From Taxillus chinensis (lineage: Eukaryota; Streptophyta; Magnoliopsida; Santalales; Loranthaceae), in assembly GCA_023512835.1 (NCBI GenBank), contig CM042085.1, positions 33,948,312 through 34,012,311 of the forward strand: 64,000 nucleotides of DNA. Reading direction: 5' to 3'. Shown piece after piece: positions 32,995 through 44,066 of this stretch. A program made the position numbers and the translations under genes. The notes beneath the pieces are model-generated. The model saw only the letters and a list, made by a program, of their open reading frames with translations, was not told the DNA's origin and searched no databases. The first letter of the stretch is position 1; the number at the start of each line of letters is the position of its first letter.

Positions 32995-33321
32995 ATGATG
33001 ACTGACCGTCTGGTGTGGTTCTAAGCTAAGCAGAGGTAGTCGTCTAGTGTGGTTCATTGCTGAGCAGAGGCGGTTGTCTGCGTGCTGGAACGGCCATTGG
33101 CGGTTGGCGTAGTCACTGGGAGGGGCAGCAGCGACAGAACGAGAGAGGGTTTCGTGTGAGTGTAGAGTTTTGCCCGAGATAGGAAGAGAGAGGTAGAGGG
33201 GATATTTTAGGTTTACCCGTTTTAATTTAGAACCATTTGATCGATTTAATTAAGATCTAATAGTTATAGACGGACTTGCACTCTATAAGCTTATTACACT
33301 CCTTTTTCCTTTAGCATTACT
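32995..33321 (-). repeat. Right terminal inverted repeat
   Basis: Inverted partner of 19712-20013. It has one extra internal duplication of about 38 bp ('gtctggtgtggttctaagc' and 'gtctagtgtggttcattgc', near 33008 and 33044), absent on the left. Confidence 0.7.
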
Positions 33322-34789
33322 ATATATATATACATACACACTCTGCATATATATTAATATAGTGCTAGGTTGTTTATGTTTTTGAAAGCAAAAGACTAAC
33401 TCAAATGTGATATAAACTTATAAACAGATAATTATATCCTTCCACAACTATGTGAGATTATGCCACAATATTTCCTCACATATTATACTTAGGTGATAAT
33501 CATCGCTCCTTTTGTGTGATTTTGGTTGTACTTATGTTAGTAAGCCCTGTTATATGCAAGCGAGGCGCACTGGCATCTGAACCTATGTTAATAGTCTGAT
33601 CTTTGATACTATTGGTGTTCCACCCACCCATCAAAAATTAGCTAAAATGTTATAGCTTTTCTTGCCCTTTTAAAAATGAGGTATATATATTAAAAGCCAT
33701 AAAACTTTTCTTACGCTTGTATCTCACTATATCCTGCTTCCACAATTGATGTGGAATCACCTCAACGCTCGGCGTGTTAATACTGTTTGCCCAACCCCAA
33801 TGTGTTTGTGTTAAGAATGAACTCAGCTATCAATAGCTCTACCGGTAAATTGCATGTGATCAACAGGTCAAGCTCACCGGCTATCACTTTTTAATGCCGT
33901 GAAAATAATGCCTTACAAGTTACAATTAAGTAGCTGGAAGGGTAATATTTTTGGCATGGAGTGAAGTACAATTATCTGGCTAAAAGGGCAATAATTTGGC
34001 ATGGAGTGGACAAAGATGACTATCTTTAAGGAAATAACAGATGATGGGACTGCAGCACCCCCAATGAGTCAGATTCATATCATATGACCCGAGGCACAGA
34101 CCCCACTGGAAGCGAATGGCAGTGCTTTGGCCACACCCCTAACTCTATTGTTATTATTATTATTTTGAAAGGAACTTATTATTATTATTATTATTATTAT
34201 ATAAATATATCTACAGTAGAAGATGATAATTGTGGTACGTTAAATGATTTGGGTCCGAGAAAGAGGGCTGTGTTGTTATCGAAGTGGCCTGAAAAGGACC
34301 CTATAAATGGCATTGGCCACCGTACCACTAAACTGGTCAATATCTAAGGTTACATTCTATTATTGTATGGCGACCTTTTGTATCCAAACTGGTGAAACTA
34401 CAGCCGTATTCACTTGGCTGTCTTTGAGTATCTATCGGATGGGGACAACTCATAATCAATCGGTGCACGTACGTTTAACGAATAGCCGTGGGGGTGGAAC
34501 TGGTTTGTGATCAGTGCAGTCAATGGCCGTAGCCTCGAGGATCAAGCTTCAACAGTGATGAAAAACCTACAAATCCAAATATTATAAAAAAGATAATTTA
34601 ATAATAAAAATGTTGAAAAACATTCTGGGTTTGATTACTCAATCAATATTGAGTATTCACTATAAAGTTTACCGAGAGTATGGGGAATGGCCAAGAATTG
34701 TTGGGAGATACTTGTAGTTTTTCTAAAAAAATCTCTAATTATTCATTTGCAACAACATACTCCCGTTAATATAATATTATCTGTTTTAG
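33322..34789. other. Spacer with (TTA)n microsatellite
   Basis: Non-coding AT-rich sequence. An (att)n tract lies at 34146-34160 and 34177-34200. No gene or transposon end is recognised. Confidence 0.5.
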
Positions 34790-35063
34790 GAGTCAAACCT
34801 TATAGATTTATTTTTAATAGGACCGAAGCCCTAAAAACGTATCGCACTAGATGAGATTTATGCATCAACTTATGTGATGTGTTTCGTTTATATCTATTAT
34901 CAATGTGGGACTTAAAAGTTAGAAGCTTTTAGCTAGTCAATCCTCATAATTCATTCTCTTATGAGACTCACATACTTGAGGGATTAGCACACTCATCTCA
35001 TGTACTGACTTTGATATCATCTGTAATAGCTCAGACCACCCACTAACCCGATATTGGCTTAAT
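34790..35063 (-). repeat. Possible LTR-like repeat with 'tgtaatagctcagacc' end
   Basis: The phrase 'gatatcatctgtaatagctc' then 'agaccacccactaacccgat' and, further left, 'tcaatgtgggactta' resemble a widespread plant interspersed repeat in which 'gataccatctgtaacagc' adjoins a primer-site-like word. No partner copy lies in the window, so boundaries and class are uncertain. Confidence 0.3.
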
Positions 35064-36020
35064 TTGGTAATGCCGTGTTTTTAGAAGAAGTTTCTTTTAG
35101 CTGTGCTGAAAAAATAAGCCGCTACAGAAATAAGCAAGTGAGTGTTTCATAAAATATAATTTTAAAAATACTTTATATTTTAAAAGTATATTATAAGTGT
35201 TTGGTAAATTAAAAACAAAAGTACAGTGAAGAATTAAAAGACAAAAATATCATTTAGTTGTATTATATTTTAAAAAACATTTAAATTGAGTGAACCATAA
35301 CACCCATTTCTTGCAGTCCCTGTATAGACTACCCCGAAGAATTCTGCAATTGAGCCCCTTGGACTAATCAAATGCCCTCAGTCTCAAATTCCTCATTCAT
35401 ACTGATGCGAGAAGCTGCGACTGCAAATTGAACTGAGCCACCGCAGTAGCAGTGGCTTGGCCAGACAACATAGGAATATGGCCGCTCTGTCCAATCAATT
35501 GAACTGCTACTACTGGTGAAGTGTTGTTGCTGGAGCTGCTGAAGTGTTGCCGCTACAGCTGCAGACCCACTAAAATTCATCTGCCCATAAACATCGCCCG
35601 ACTACCTCATTTGTTGCTACAGCTGCTGCTGATTCAATTGCGACAGGGAAGCCGACCTCTGTAGCTAATAAGATGAACCCATCAAATTCGCCTGCTGTTG
35701 GTGTTGTGGGTTTTGATTCTACTGCTGCTGCGAGGATTGGAGAGGGATGAGGGGATTGGAGGGGAGGGGACGAGATTTGGGGGAGATTGGGGGTAGGGCT
35801 AGTAGCGGCATTGATAAGGGGATGAGATTTGAAGGATTGATGGAAGATAGGTGAGGATAATATTGATATTTTAAAATTTTAAAAACTGTTTTTTGTTAAA
35901 AAAAAAAAGCAGAAACTTTTTTTATAAGCACTTTTTTATAGTTGTCAAACATGTTTTACTGCTTCTGCTTATAAAATAAGGAGAAGCAGCCTCCAAGAAG
36001 CATTGCCAAACTGGCCCATT
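35064..36020. mobile_element. hAT-like non-autonomous element carrying a host-gene piece
   Basis: Outer segments are typical of plant hAT MITEs. The left reads 'tttggtaatgccgtgttttt' with nearby 'agtgtttggtaa'. The right, reverse-complemented, reads 'tttggcaatgcttcttggag' followed by 'ttataagcagaagcag' words. The inverted ends match only over about 11-15 bp and the target duplication is not clear. The interior (about 35270-35750) is not MITE-like: it encodes a TAF12-like fragment. Confidence 0.45.
35270..35750 (-). pseudogene. TAF12: Captured TAF12-like fragment
   Basis: The minus strand reads, across a small number of stops and one frame change: NLMGSS, LQRSASLSQLNQQQ, VYGQMNFSGSAAVAATLQQL, then in the neighbouring frame LIGQSGHIPMLSGQ, AVAQFNLQSQLLAS, QGAQLQNSSG, SIQGLQEMGVM. 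This order matches, from memory, the Gln-rich region upstream of the histone fold in plant TFIID subunit 12. The histone fold itself is absent. At least five TAG stops stand where Gln is expected. The family call rests on motif recall, so a search is the deciding test; the alternative is another Gln-rich transcription cofactor. Confidence 0.6.
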
Positions 36021-36779
36021 GTCTATTTTGAGACTCGATCCGCACAAATTTATTTTTGATAAGCATGAAGCCCCCAAAATGTGTCACTATGTGACATGCT
36101 TCATTCTCCTCTACTACAAATGTATGACTTAAGGAGTTGATTCTGTCATTTGGCTTATCAAAAAATTTTAAACATACAAAAACAAATATAATGATATTTA
36201 AATAATAGGCATAAACTTTGAAAACACATACATTAATTAACAAAATAAAAACACCCAACTTTTTTTTAACACAATTAATAATAATATTTATTTCTAACAA
36301 CAATAAAATTAAATGCTTACGAAAAAAACAAGAATCTGCCTTCATACACTAATAATCTTCTTTTGGATTAAAAGGTGCACACTTCCACTTAGTTCTTTGC
36401 GATGTTTATTTAGATACTACATACTCCTAACATCTTCTTTAAAACCTCAAAACATCCAACAAAAAGGGGATGGTAATATGTCTACTGTGCACCAATTCCA
36501 TTACATCAGCCTTTTGCCAATTGCCTAGAAACTATACTTATCTTAAAATGCTTTGTCCTTCCAAGAATTACTGAATTTGTAAAATGGCTAAAGCAGCTTA
36601 ATTGTTTATGTCTCGCCCCCAAATTCTCATGGGTTTTCTTCCACTTCCTTGGAATCATCTATTTTCATCCTGTACTTTAAAGCAAAAAGACTAGCATATA
36701 GAACTCCACCTTAACTCGTTGCCTAACGCTGACTAGTACCTGAAACAGATAAAGTCACAAAAGAAGTGAGCAAACCATA
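36021..36779. other. Spacer; last part resembles inverted gypsy LTR R region
   Basis: Mostly AT-rich. Near 36715-36779 the words 'cctaacgctgactagtacct' and 'gaaacag...agaagtgagcaa' parallel 'cctaacgcctgtaggttcct' of the gypsy LTR at 3800-3860 in minus orientation, so a diverged LTR scrap is likely. The 129-codon ORF (36345-35956, minus) spans the hAT end and is not credited. Confidence 0.4.
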
Positions 36780-37499
36780 TGTAAGGACCCGTATTTGAGG
36801 GGTTCTTGGAGTTAGCCTTGCGATTGGGACTTGGTCCTAGACAATGGACATCAGAATAGTGATGTGCTAGTCGAATGGAGAATTTTGACTATACTTGGGC
36901 TCAAGTTGGAGTTCGAGGCCTTGAGGGGTATTTTGGGAATTTCACATATCGTAAATAATATTTATTTGAGGGATTTATTTTAAATATTTGTTGGGCTTAA
37001 TGAATTGGGCTGTTGAGCTTAAGAGTTGGGTTAGAAAACCTTGGCCTTTGGGCTTATAGATGCTAGGCTTTAGATTAATCAAAACTACGTCGTTTTGATG
37101 TAGGGATTCACTTAATCAAAACTACATCGTTTTGATTATGTGGGAAAATATATAAAGAAAAAGGGCTTGAAAATTAAGGGATTTCTCATTCCTAAACCCG
37201 AGCAGCTGTCACCCCTTGAGAGAGAGAGAGAGAGAGAGAGAGAAACACGGCCAGAGAGGGAGACTACCGGAAAGAGGGAGACACGGCCTGAGACGGCGAG
37301 GACGATCCAAGGCCGGCGATCCAAGGTCGGACGGGAGCCTGGAGACGTGATTGCTAGAATACAACAACCAGTTGTATTCTCTGACTTTGAGGTAGGGATT
37401 CGTTGTCAACCCTTGTACCTCCTCCAAATTCTTGAATTTCACCTGTTGTGATTTTCATCTGTTGTGATTCTTCTCTCAACCACAATTCAGAATGAGATG

Positions 37500-37549
<50 letters not shown>

Positions 37550-37600
37550 ATGTAGGTGCGGGTGGGATTAATATGAGATTTTTTATATATATAACTGAAA
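36780..37600 (+). repeat. Diverged gypsy LTR, left part
   Basis: Begins TGTAAGGACCCGTATTTGAG, like the TGTAATGACCCGTATTTTGG start at 4819. It carries two CGTCGTTTTGAT / CATCGTTTTGAT motifs (about 37078-37136), a TATA-like tatataaag near 37149, a (GA)n leader (37217-37241) and a (TA)n run (37502-37546). The end of the LTR is not found, because an inverted LTR fragment follows. Confidence 0.65.
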
Positions 37601-37739
37601 ATAATTGAGTTGGATGCCCTGGATTTGTCTGGATGGGTAGTTTGGCATGAGTATTATGATTGGAATCGAAAAGTAGGCTGTGTATCCGATCTTTAAAACC
37701 TAATAACTCACAGACGAAAAGGAATTTGAGATGGATTCT

Positions 37740-38085
37740 TTAAAGAGAAGTCATTAGAATAACAAAACAATGATCACAGTGCAAAAACATGGTTGCACGC
37801 CATATTGCATGCCATATCCCCATATGGCATGCACATCCAATTAGTCTGAAAATTTACCCTAGTCTTCCTTGAAACATGTGGAAGTCAGGGAGCCAAAAAT
37901 AACCCTGCACGTCATATGGCCCATATGACGTGCACCCTTCATTTTGCCTCCTTTGGCTGCCCCGTTTAGCCAGAAGTCCCTTGTGTGGAAAATAGAGTGA
38001 TTTGAATGATGTCCATGAGTTGAGTTTGCCTAGAAACTTGCCAAAACAGTTCAAAAACACTTACATAGGTAAAACTGTAAACTGT
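37740..38085 (-). repeat. Diverged gypsy LTR U3 fragment, inverted
   Basis: 'gcaaaaacatggttgcacgc' and the hairpin 'gcatgccatatccccatatg' match 4400-4450 in minus orientation. A second hairpin lies near 37906-37932, with arms cacgtcatatg. This is the U3 part of a related LTR facing the one at 36780. Confidence 0.6.
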
Positions 38086-38195
38086 GAATGTTATTGAGAG
38101 TGTTGCTGCACTGCATGAACTGAGTGCGCTGTTGAGTTATTTTGTTATGCTTGAGTTGTGCTTGTTAAGCTATATTAACATGTTTGTATTGAAAT

Positions 38196-39428
38196 TGTTG
38201 GTCCCGGAGAGCCTAGAGGGGGGGGGGGGTGAATAGGCTCTTTGAAAATTCTTTTCTTTCTCTTAATGGCTTAGACACTCACTCTGGTTAAACGGATAAA
38301 ATCAGTGTGGAAGATTAACCAGGTAGTGGAAGTATGTTGCTTTATTATCTGAAGATAATTACAACAAAGCAAAACAGTGTTTTAGCTGATTACAACACAA
38401 CACTCTGTTATAGTTACACACACTTGGCAGTGAATCTCTGTGTTTGGCTCTTTACAAGATATACGCTTATGAGTGTATAAGTACAAGTAAGCACGCGCGT
38501 CTATTTTTACATTGCTTCAGGCATATATATAGACATCCTAGAAATCTATCTTGGAACTGCATTTTTCGTGTGGAGCATTGAAGTTCTTCATCGGAAAATG
38601 CTGAAGCTTTAACTACTGCGGATGTGGAGCTCGAAATATTGGAAGCATAAGTTGTAATGAATTCTTTGCTTGATTCCAATTGCATTTGAGACTGCGTCCA
38701 CATCTCCGTGTGTTCCACGTGTCAGACAATTTAGGTATTCAATAAGTTTGTCTTACATCGGGACGTAGCGAGCTACTAGCATTAATTGCGGCTTGGAGAG
38801 ATGAAGCAGCGTCTTCTTGGTCCGTTGCAAGGTTCCTTACTCCGCATGAACGAAGCTCGGATCCTTACTCCGTATCAGTGATTGCTTACTCCGTATGAAT
38901 GAAGTCCTGGAATCCTTATTCCGTGTCAGCGCTTCCTTACTCTGCATGAGTAGTGGTTCGGATTCCTTATTCCACATTTGATGTCCTTACTCCGCTCGAA
39001 TGACAGACTCGGATTTCTTCGTTCGTGTCTTCTTTTTCTTAGTCCGGTTGGAGTGACAACTTCGATTCTTTCTCTCTCACAAGTCTCCTTTACTCCGTGC
39101 AAGATGTAGACTCAGGAACTTACTCCGCATTCATTGACATAATCTTGTTGAGTGTTAGACGTGGGTTCCTAGTCATTTTGTCAAGTGTTTAATCAGCACG
39201 AAGGGTCCTTACTCCGGATGATGACTTGATTATATACCAAGTGAATGATGACACTCATGATGATCCGGATCAGGATTATGTATCATGTCCTTAGCTTTGT
39301 CCTCACATGAGTAGGTCCGGATTTAGAGTTAACTCATCTGCACAGACTTAATGGTAAACATGAAACATCTCGAGTCAAATTACATAGGGTTTGTTCCGCA
39401 TTATCCAAATTCTCAGTTTGATCCAACA
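38196..39428 (-). repeat. SIRE S3 3' LTR
   Basis: Minus strand TGTTGGATCAAAC...GGGACCAACA, 1233 bp. It contains CGGAGTAAGGAA-type repeats (38830-39200) and a run of 13 G (plus strand) before the end. A purine tract (minus-strand ttgggggagat) precedes it at 39429-39440. The outer flank 38191-38195 is gaaat. Confidence 0.88.
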
Positions 39429-39568
39429 ATCTCCCCCAATATGGATATGCCAAACCCTTTGTAATCTGATCCGATAAGGCAGCAAGAAATAACACAGAGG
39501 TAAGGATTAAAGAGAATAGTTCCACTTAGTTACAGCAGGAATACATTAAGCCTTAGTACAGATATACA

Positions 39569-42306
39569 TTATGGTACATACGACTTACTATATTTGAAGA
39601 TCATCCTTGCTGCATGCTCTCGTAGTGCCATTGTCTGCTTCTTGGAGAACTCGATGATATTTTTCCAATCATCATAAAAAGAGATAACAGATTTCAAGAA
39701 GTAGCAGACAAAGGCTCCACAACTGTTTCCATCGGGTTGTTGGGGCACATTCTTCTTGTTCCGGATCGTCCCCATGAGTACTTCATCCTGACTAAGAGGC
39801 GGTAGATTCAAGTCTTCGTAGATAGAACTCTGTCTGATTGCATTCGACAAGGTTCGAACGAGACTCCTCATCTGATTCTTTCTAATCGGGCGGTCAACCA
39901 CCTGATGAGAATCCAGAAGCAAGATTTTCTTCTCTTTGATCAGGAAAACAGTCAGCATGAAATGTGGGGAGTCGACCCGGAAGGGGATGAAAATGATGGA
40001 CAGAGAGGTCCATGGTCGGCTGTTCTCTGTTGTACCATTGATGTAGGATAGAATAACGTCTACAGCAGGAAACTAGTTTTCAACCCAGCAAGGAAGAACA
40101 TCAAAATCAAGGCTTTCCTCAAGTAAAGAGGGGAATAGCCTCAACTCCATCTTTACCGCTAGAGCATAGTTGTCGATGTCGTTAGTGGAAAATTATCCCT
40201 CCTCAGACAGTATGGTCCGGATGTCTTGAGGTTCGAAGGGGGATGAGGCAGACACACATCGGCGCTCAGCAGTGGAGAAGGCATAGGCCTTGGCCGCAGC
40301 AAGAATGCTCCCATCAACATCATCCGGATGCAATTCGGCGTATGATGGGAGGAAGGAGATGGCACCAGAAGGAACAGCAGGAGTGGGAGAGTTGGTCTGG
40401 CCAGTGGAGAAACGGCTGCGTTTAGGCACTGGAAGGCCCGGAGGAAGAGCAGGTGCAGACCGTTTGCGAGAGGCAACACCAGTAATGGAAAGAGGGGAAG
40501 GATCAGATGATTTCTCCCCCGGTTTGGCAGATCGGCGAGACAGGGAGGGACTGGCCATGACTTGTGTTAAGTCCGCAATGGAGGTGGATAAGTCAGAGAA
40601 AGACGCGGCAAGCCGCTCTAGCTTCTAATCCATGGAGAGAGAGGTAGAGGAGAAGGCAAAAAGAAGCTCGACACCCATGGCCCGGACATGGTCGGAAAGG
40701 GCCTGGGTCTGAAGACGACTGTCCTTAGCAAGGCGATCGAGTTGGGCGGAGAAAGCAGCCTCAGATAAAATCGTGGCAAAAGAGGCGCGCCCAAGACCAA
40801 AAGCAGGATCTTTCGAAGACTCGCCCGCATGAAGAGGGGCAGGTGTGGGCAGGGCAGAGTCGGCGGCAGCAGGAGAGGACGGTGGTTGTACAGCAGCAGC
40901 AGCAAGAGGTGCGGCAGATCCACTTTGACTGGAGAGGTCAATGATAGGGATATCCGCAGGATAAGAGGGGCCAGCCTCAGCAGGGGTAGTTGTCCGTGCG
41001 TCATGGGCATGGCTGGAAGAGGCAGCAGCAGGAGGTGCAGCCTTGAGGAGCGACGGCGTCACAAAGCCGTGGTAGCAGTTCCAAGTAATCATTTCCTCCA
41101 GGGTCTGGGTGTGTTGAGCACAAAACACCTGGAGGGTAGGTTCTGGGATGTCAGCAGTAATGGCGAGACTGAAGCGCAGCCAGCAGTCATTCAGTATGTC
41201 GGTGGAGAGATGGTCGAGATAATCCTAGAGGGCCGGAGAGTGAGCGAGAGAGGCTTCCGCAGGAGAAGATGGAAGGTCCGGAAGAACAGCAGCAACAGCC
41301 GCTGTGACCGGAGAGATGGGTGCGGGAGCATCAGCAGCAGAATCAGGAGCAGCAGCAACAACAACAGCAGGAAGAGAGGCAGGGACATCAGCAAGAGAGG
41401 CGAATGTGGTAACCTCATGGAAAGGCGGCTGAGAGGGCCCTGCAGCAGTAGACGGGTCAGCCCGAACGCTATGCAGTGAACTGCGGGAGCGTGCCGGAGC
41501 GGCAACAGACCGGATGCGGGAGTGAACGGACCGGAGAGCAGAACTAACTTCGTGACCCGAACTGGCAACTGGGTCACCAACAGAACTTGCTTGATGTTCT
41601 GAAGCAATAGCAAGGGCACAGGAGACTGGAGGGCGGCGAACGGTGAGGGTCCCGTCGGCAGTAAGATGACGGAAGTAGTAGGACACCGGGAAGGGAATCA
41701 CCAGTTCATGCTGAAAGTGCGTGGGGTGAAGATGCCGAAAAATTTGGGACAGAATTCGTCCGAAAGACGAGTTCCGTTTCCCATTCTGCAACACCCGGAA
41801 GAGAAAGTTGCCCCAGTCAAGTGGCAGTGACTCAAAAACCGCATACATCGCCAGCAGGAGATCATACGGAACTGAGTCGTGAGCCGTGGAGCGAGCCAGA
41901 AGACACCGGCTAAGTATGGTGGCCATACAGCGGTGAGGACCATGGAAAGACTTCATTTTGTAGTCCTTCACCTTATTAGGACACCCCATGGAAGCAGCCA
42001 TGGCAGCAGCGTTCGGTCGAATGTCATCGCCGGCAGGAAGGTCGAAAACGTCCCGAATCACCTGAGGGTGATCTTGATAGAGTTCCCTCGAACCATAGAA
42101 AGGATAAACTCCTCAGTGGAGGTGGAGTGCTGATGGAAGGCCAGGACGTCCGACACTAGAAGATCGGACGGGGCAGAAACAAGCGCAAGAAGGTTGCTAT
42201 GCTCGAGTAGCTGGCGAACCTCGTGGAGCCATGCTGGAGGATCAGAGATTCCGGACCAATCGACAAGATGGCCAGGAACAACACCATAGAGAGCTTGGGA
42301 TGCCAT
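39569..42306 (-). pseudogene. SIRE S3 third ORF: N-domain, SIM-like motif, Ulp1-like protease
   Basis: About 912 codons from MASQALYGVVPGHLVDW (42306) to YSKSYVP. Codons 1-200 hold a conserved domain (MAASMGC, HRCMATILSRCL, DSVPYDLLLAMY) that resembles the 'putative plant transposon protein' family. Next come a Pro/Ala/Ser linker, DYLDHLSTDILNDCWLRF, a SUMO-interaction-like PIIDLS (40931-40945 and flank), a helical segment, and KRSRF. The C-terminal 220 codons form a Ulp1/C48-like domain with His (SPHFML, 39962-39964), Asp (LLDSHQ), Gln (VPQQ) and Cys (NSCGAF, 39719-39721). Breaks: a one-base deletion near 42064 and stops at 41225, 40625, 40193 and 40073. It lies 1.76 kb after pol and 141 bp before the LTR, the slot of the envelope-like ORF in SIRE elements; no signal peptide or membrane segment is seen. 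Confidence 0.82.
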
Positions 42307-44066
42307 TGAGAGTGAAAGATTGAGGGAGAAGGAGAGAAGAGCTTTGTAGGAATAGGTGCGGCGAGGGTTTAGGGTTTTGAGAGTTGGTAGTGATAACCTC
42401 GGCCGACGCCGATAGTGCGGTATAACTAGGATCCTTTCCGTGGAAGCAAGTGGGTCTCGAGTTTAAGCGAAATGAACAGTGAGCCACTCGACTTCCTTAT
42501 GCATTAGAAATGATGGATTAGCGCCGTCGAATAGACTTATAACGTGGCGGCTGTGCTAACCATTTAAAGATGATAGTTGTAGGCATACTTTCGGATTTTT
42601 GAAAAGATAAGTATCGGGCTCGATGCGTGCATTAAATGAACCATCATTATCCCTCCTCAAAAATAAGCGATGTAAGATAATTACATGGTTTATCGCGAAT
42701 TGAGAATTCCAAGAGTCAGGAGGAAATAAACCGACTTTCATCCGGAGAAGGATAATCCATATAAAGAACATCCGGATGAGACTGACTAACTGTCCATATA
42801 ACAGAGTGTTGAAAAGAGATGATTCCTTTGCGGTCTTGATGTCGAGGGAGTATGAAGTACCACAACACCTCAGAAATCCGAGACATCTGACAGGATAGAG
42901 CAATGAAATGCAAAGAGAATCTGAACCTGTGACTTAACAAATAGATGCTTTGAAGAGCAAGTCTCGTCAGGTTCGGGTTAGTCTGGATAAACAATAGAAG
43001 AGTATAACACACAATCCGTACTAAGAAGAAACAGAACTTATGCATAAGAAGTTAAGTGCTAGAAACATACATAAGAAGTGAAGGCCATCATACTGAAATC
43101 AATGTATGTGTGGGATAATTAACACATAAATCCAATAGGTCAACATAGCCAATCCTTCATACTGAAAATGAGAGCAAAGATCAATTTGATTTATATGACT
43201 GCATCCATCAGAGAATGTATGAGTGAAAATGGAAAGAAGAGCACATGATGTATGATGATACAGCAGACTGTCATGCCTAAAATGCTAGGAAGAGGAAGAT
43301 AACAGCCAAGCAATCCGCAATTCCGATTCAACAGTGCAAATCCAATCAGCTTTATGAGTGAGAGTTATAGGGCGGAACATCCGAGACATATCAGAGAGGC
43401 ATTACTTAATAATAAGCATTCTCTCGCCCTGTAGTCATGCCTTTTGTTGAAACAGGGGGCCTTACTTAAGATTCAATGAAGTATTCTCTCCCCCCCTGAG
43501 ATCAGCGAATCATTTTGATGCGATCTTCTCGAGGATGACTCCCCCTCGGATAGACGGCCAGGAAAGAGGTCATGAATTTTGAATCCAGGGGTATTACTAG
43601 ATAATAGAGAGAGCAATTTCTCCCCCGTGGTCTTTTAGAGCCTGTTAAGACGTTTCCTGTTTTATGATGAAACGAGAGAAATTGCTGCCTATCCTTGATT
43701 TACTCCACTCAGGTGATCGATCAGACAGTGAATTTCCACTTTCGATCCGAGCTTTCCCAAATCATTCCTCAACCATGCATCTTAGATATTTCAGTCAGTC
43801 ATGAAATCATAAGACATGTGATGGAAAATGGAATAGAATTCATGACATCTGAATAGGATTTGTCATATAAATTTAATTATGTTTGCTTGATTCACTGTCA
43901 GTTCGGATAAGCAAGCATCCTCCCAATATGAACTTAGTGAGAAATATCAGAACATTTACACGACTAAAGTAAGATAGTTAAACATGAAGTTCAGTATCTA
44001 TCACTAACCATGAAGTACAACAATACATGTTCTGAAAGTAACTACTGATGGATAATAGGTGAGAAG
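42307..44066 (-). other. SIRE S3 pol-to-ORF3 spacer with purine tracts
   Basis: Non-coding by inspection. Several minus-strand purine runs (tcagggggggagag near 43490, gagggggag near 43545, cgggggagaaa near 43620) resemble polypurine tracts. Two overlapping ORFs (43045-42716 and 42903-42556) have no recognised domain. The counterpart in S5 is 62122-63796, of similar length, with the same purine runs. Confidence 0.6.

Larger units (their letters stand above)
19712..33321. mobile_element. TIR DNA transposon hosting two copia insertions
   Basis: The outer 300 bp on the two sides are inverted copies, starting agtaatactaaagg on the left and, reverse-complemented, agtaatgctaaagg on the right. Removing the copia elements 20312-25323 and 25956-31288 leaves about 3.3 kb of original element. 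That remainder has no recognisable transposase, so it is probably non-autonomous; long TIRs of this size suggest a Mutator-like origin. Both ends abut TA/GA simple repeats, which hides the target duplication. A second inverted pair lies inside (25616-25849 and 32517-32747). Confidence 0.55.

Noticed and set aside
40829..41479. 216-codon plus-strand ORF
   Set aside because: Antisense shadow of the Ala/Ser/Pro-rich linker of the S3 third ORF; Arg/Ser/Gly-rich composition follows from that.
39569..42306. Third ORF as a true retroviral-type envelope
   Set aside because: No signal peptide, fusion-peptide-like or transmembrane segment is visible; the C-terminal part is protease-like.
42556..43045. 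Two overlapping ORFs in the S3 spacer as a small extra gene
   Set aside because: The S5 counterpart is not open in the same way and no domain is seen.
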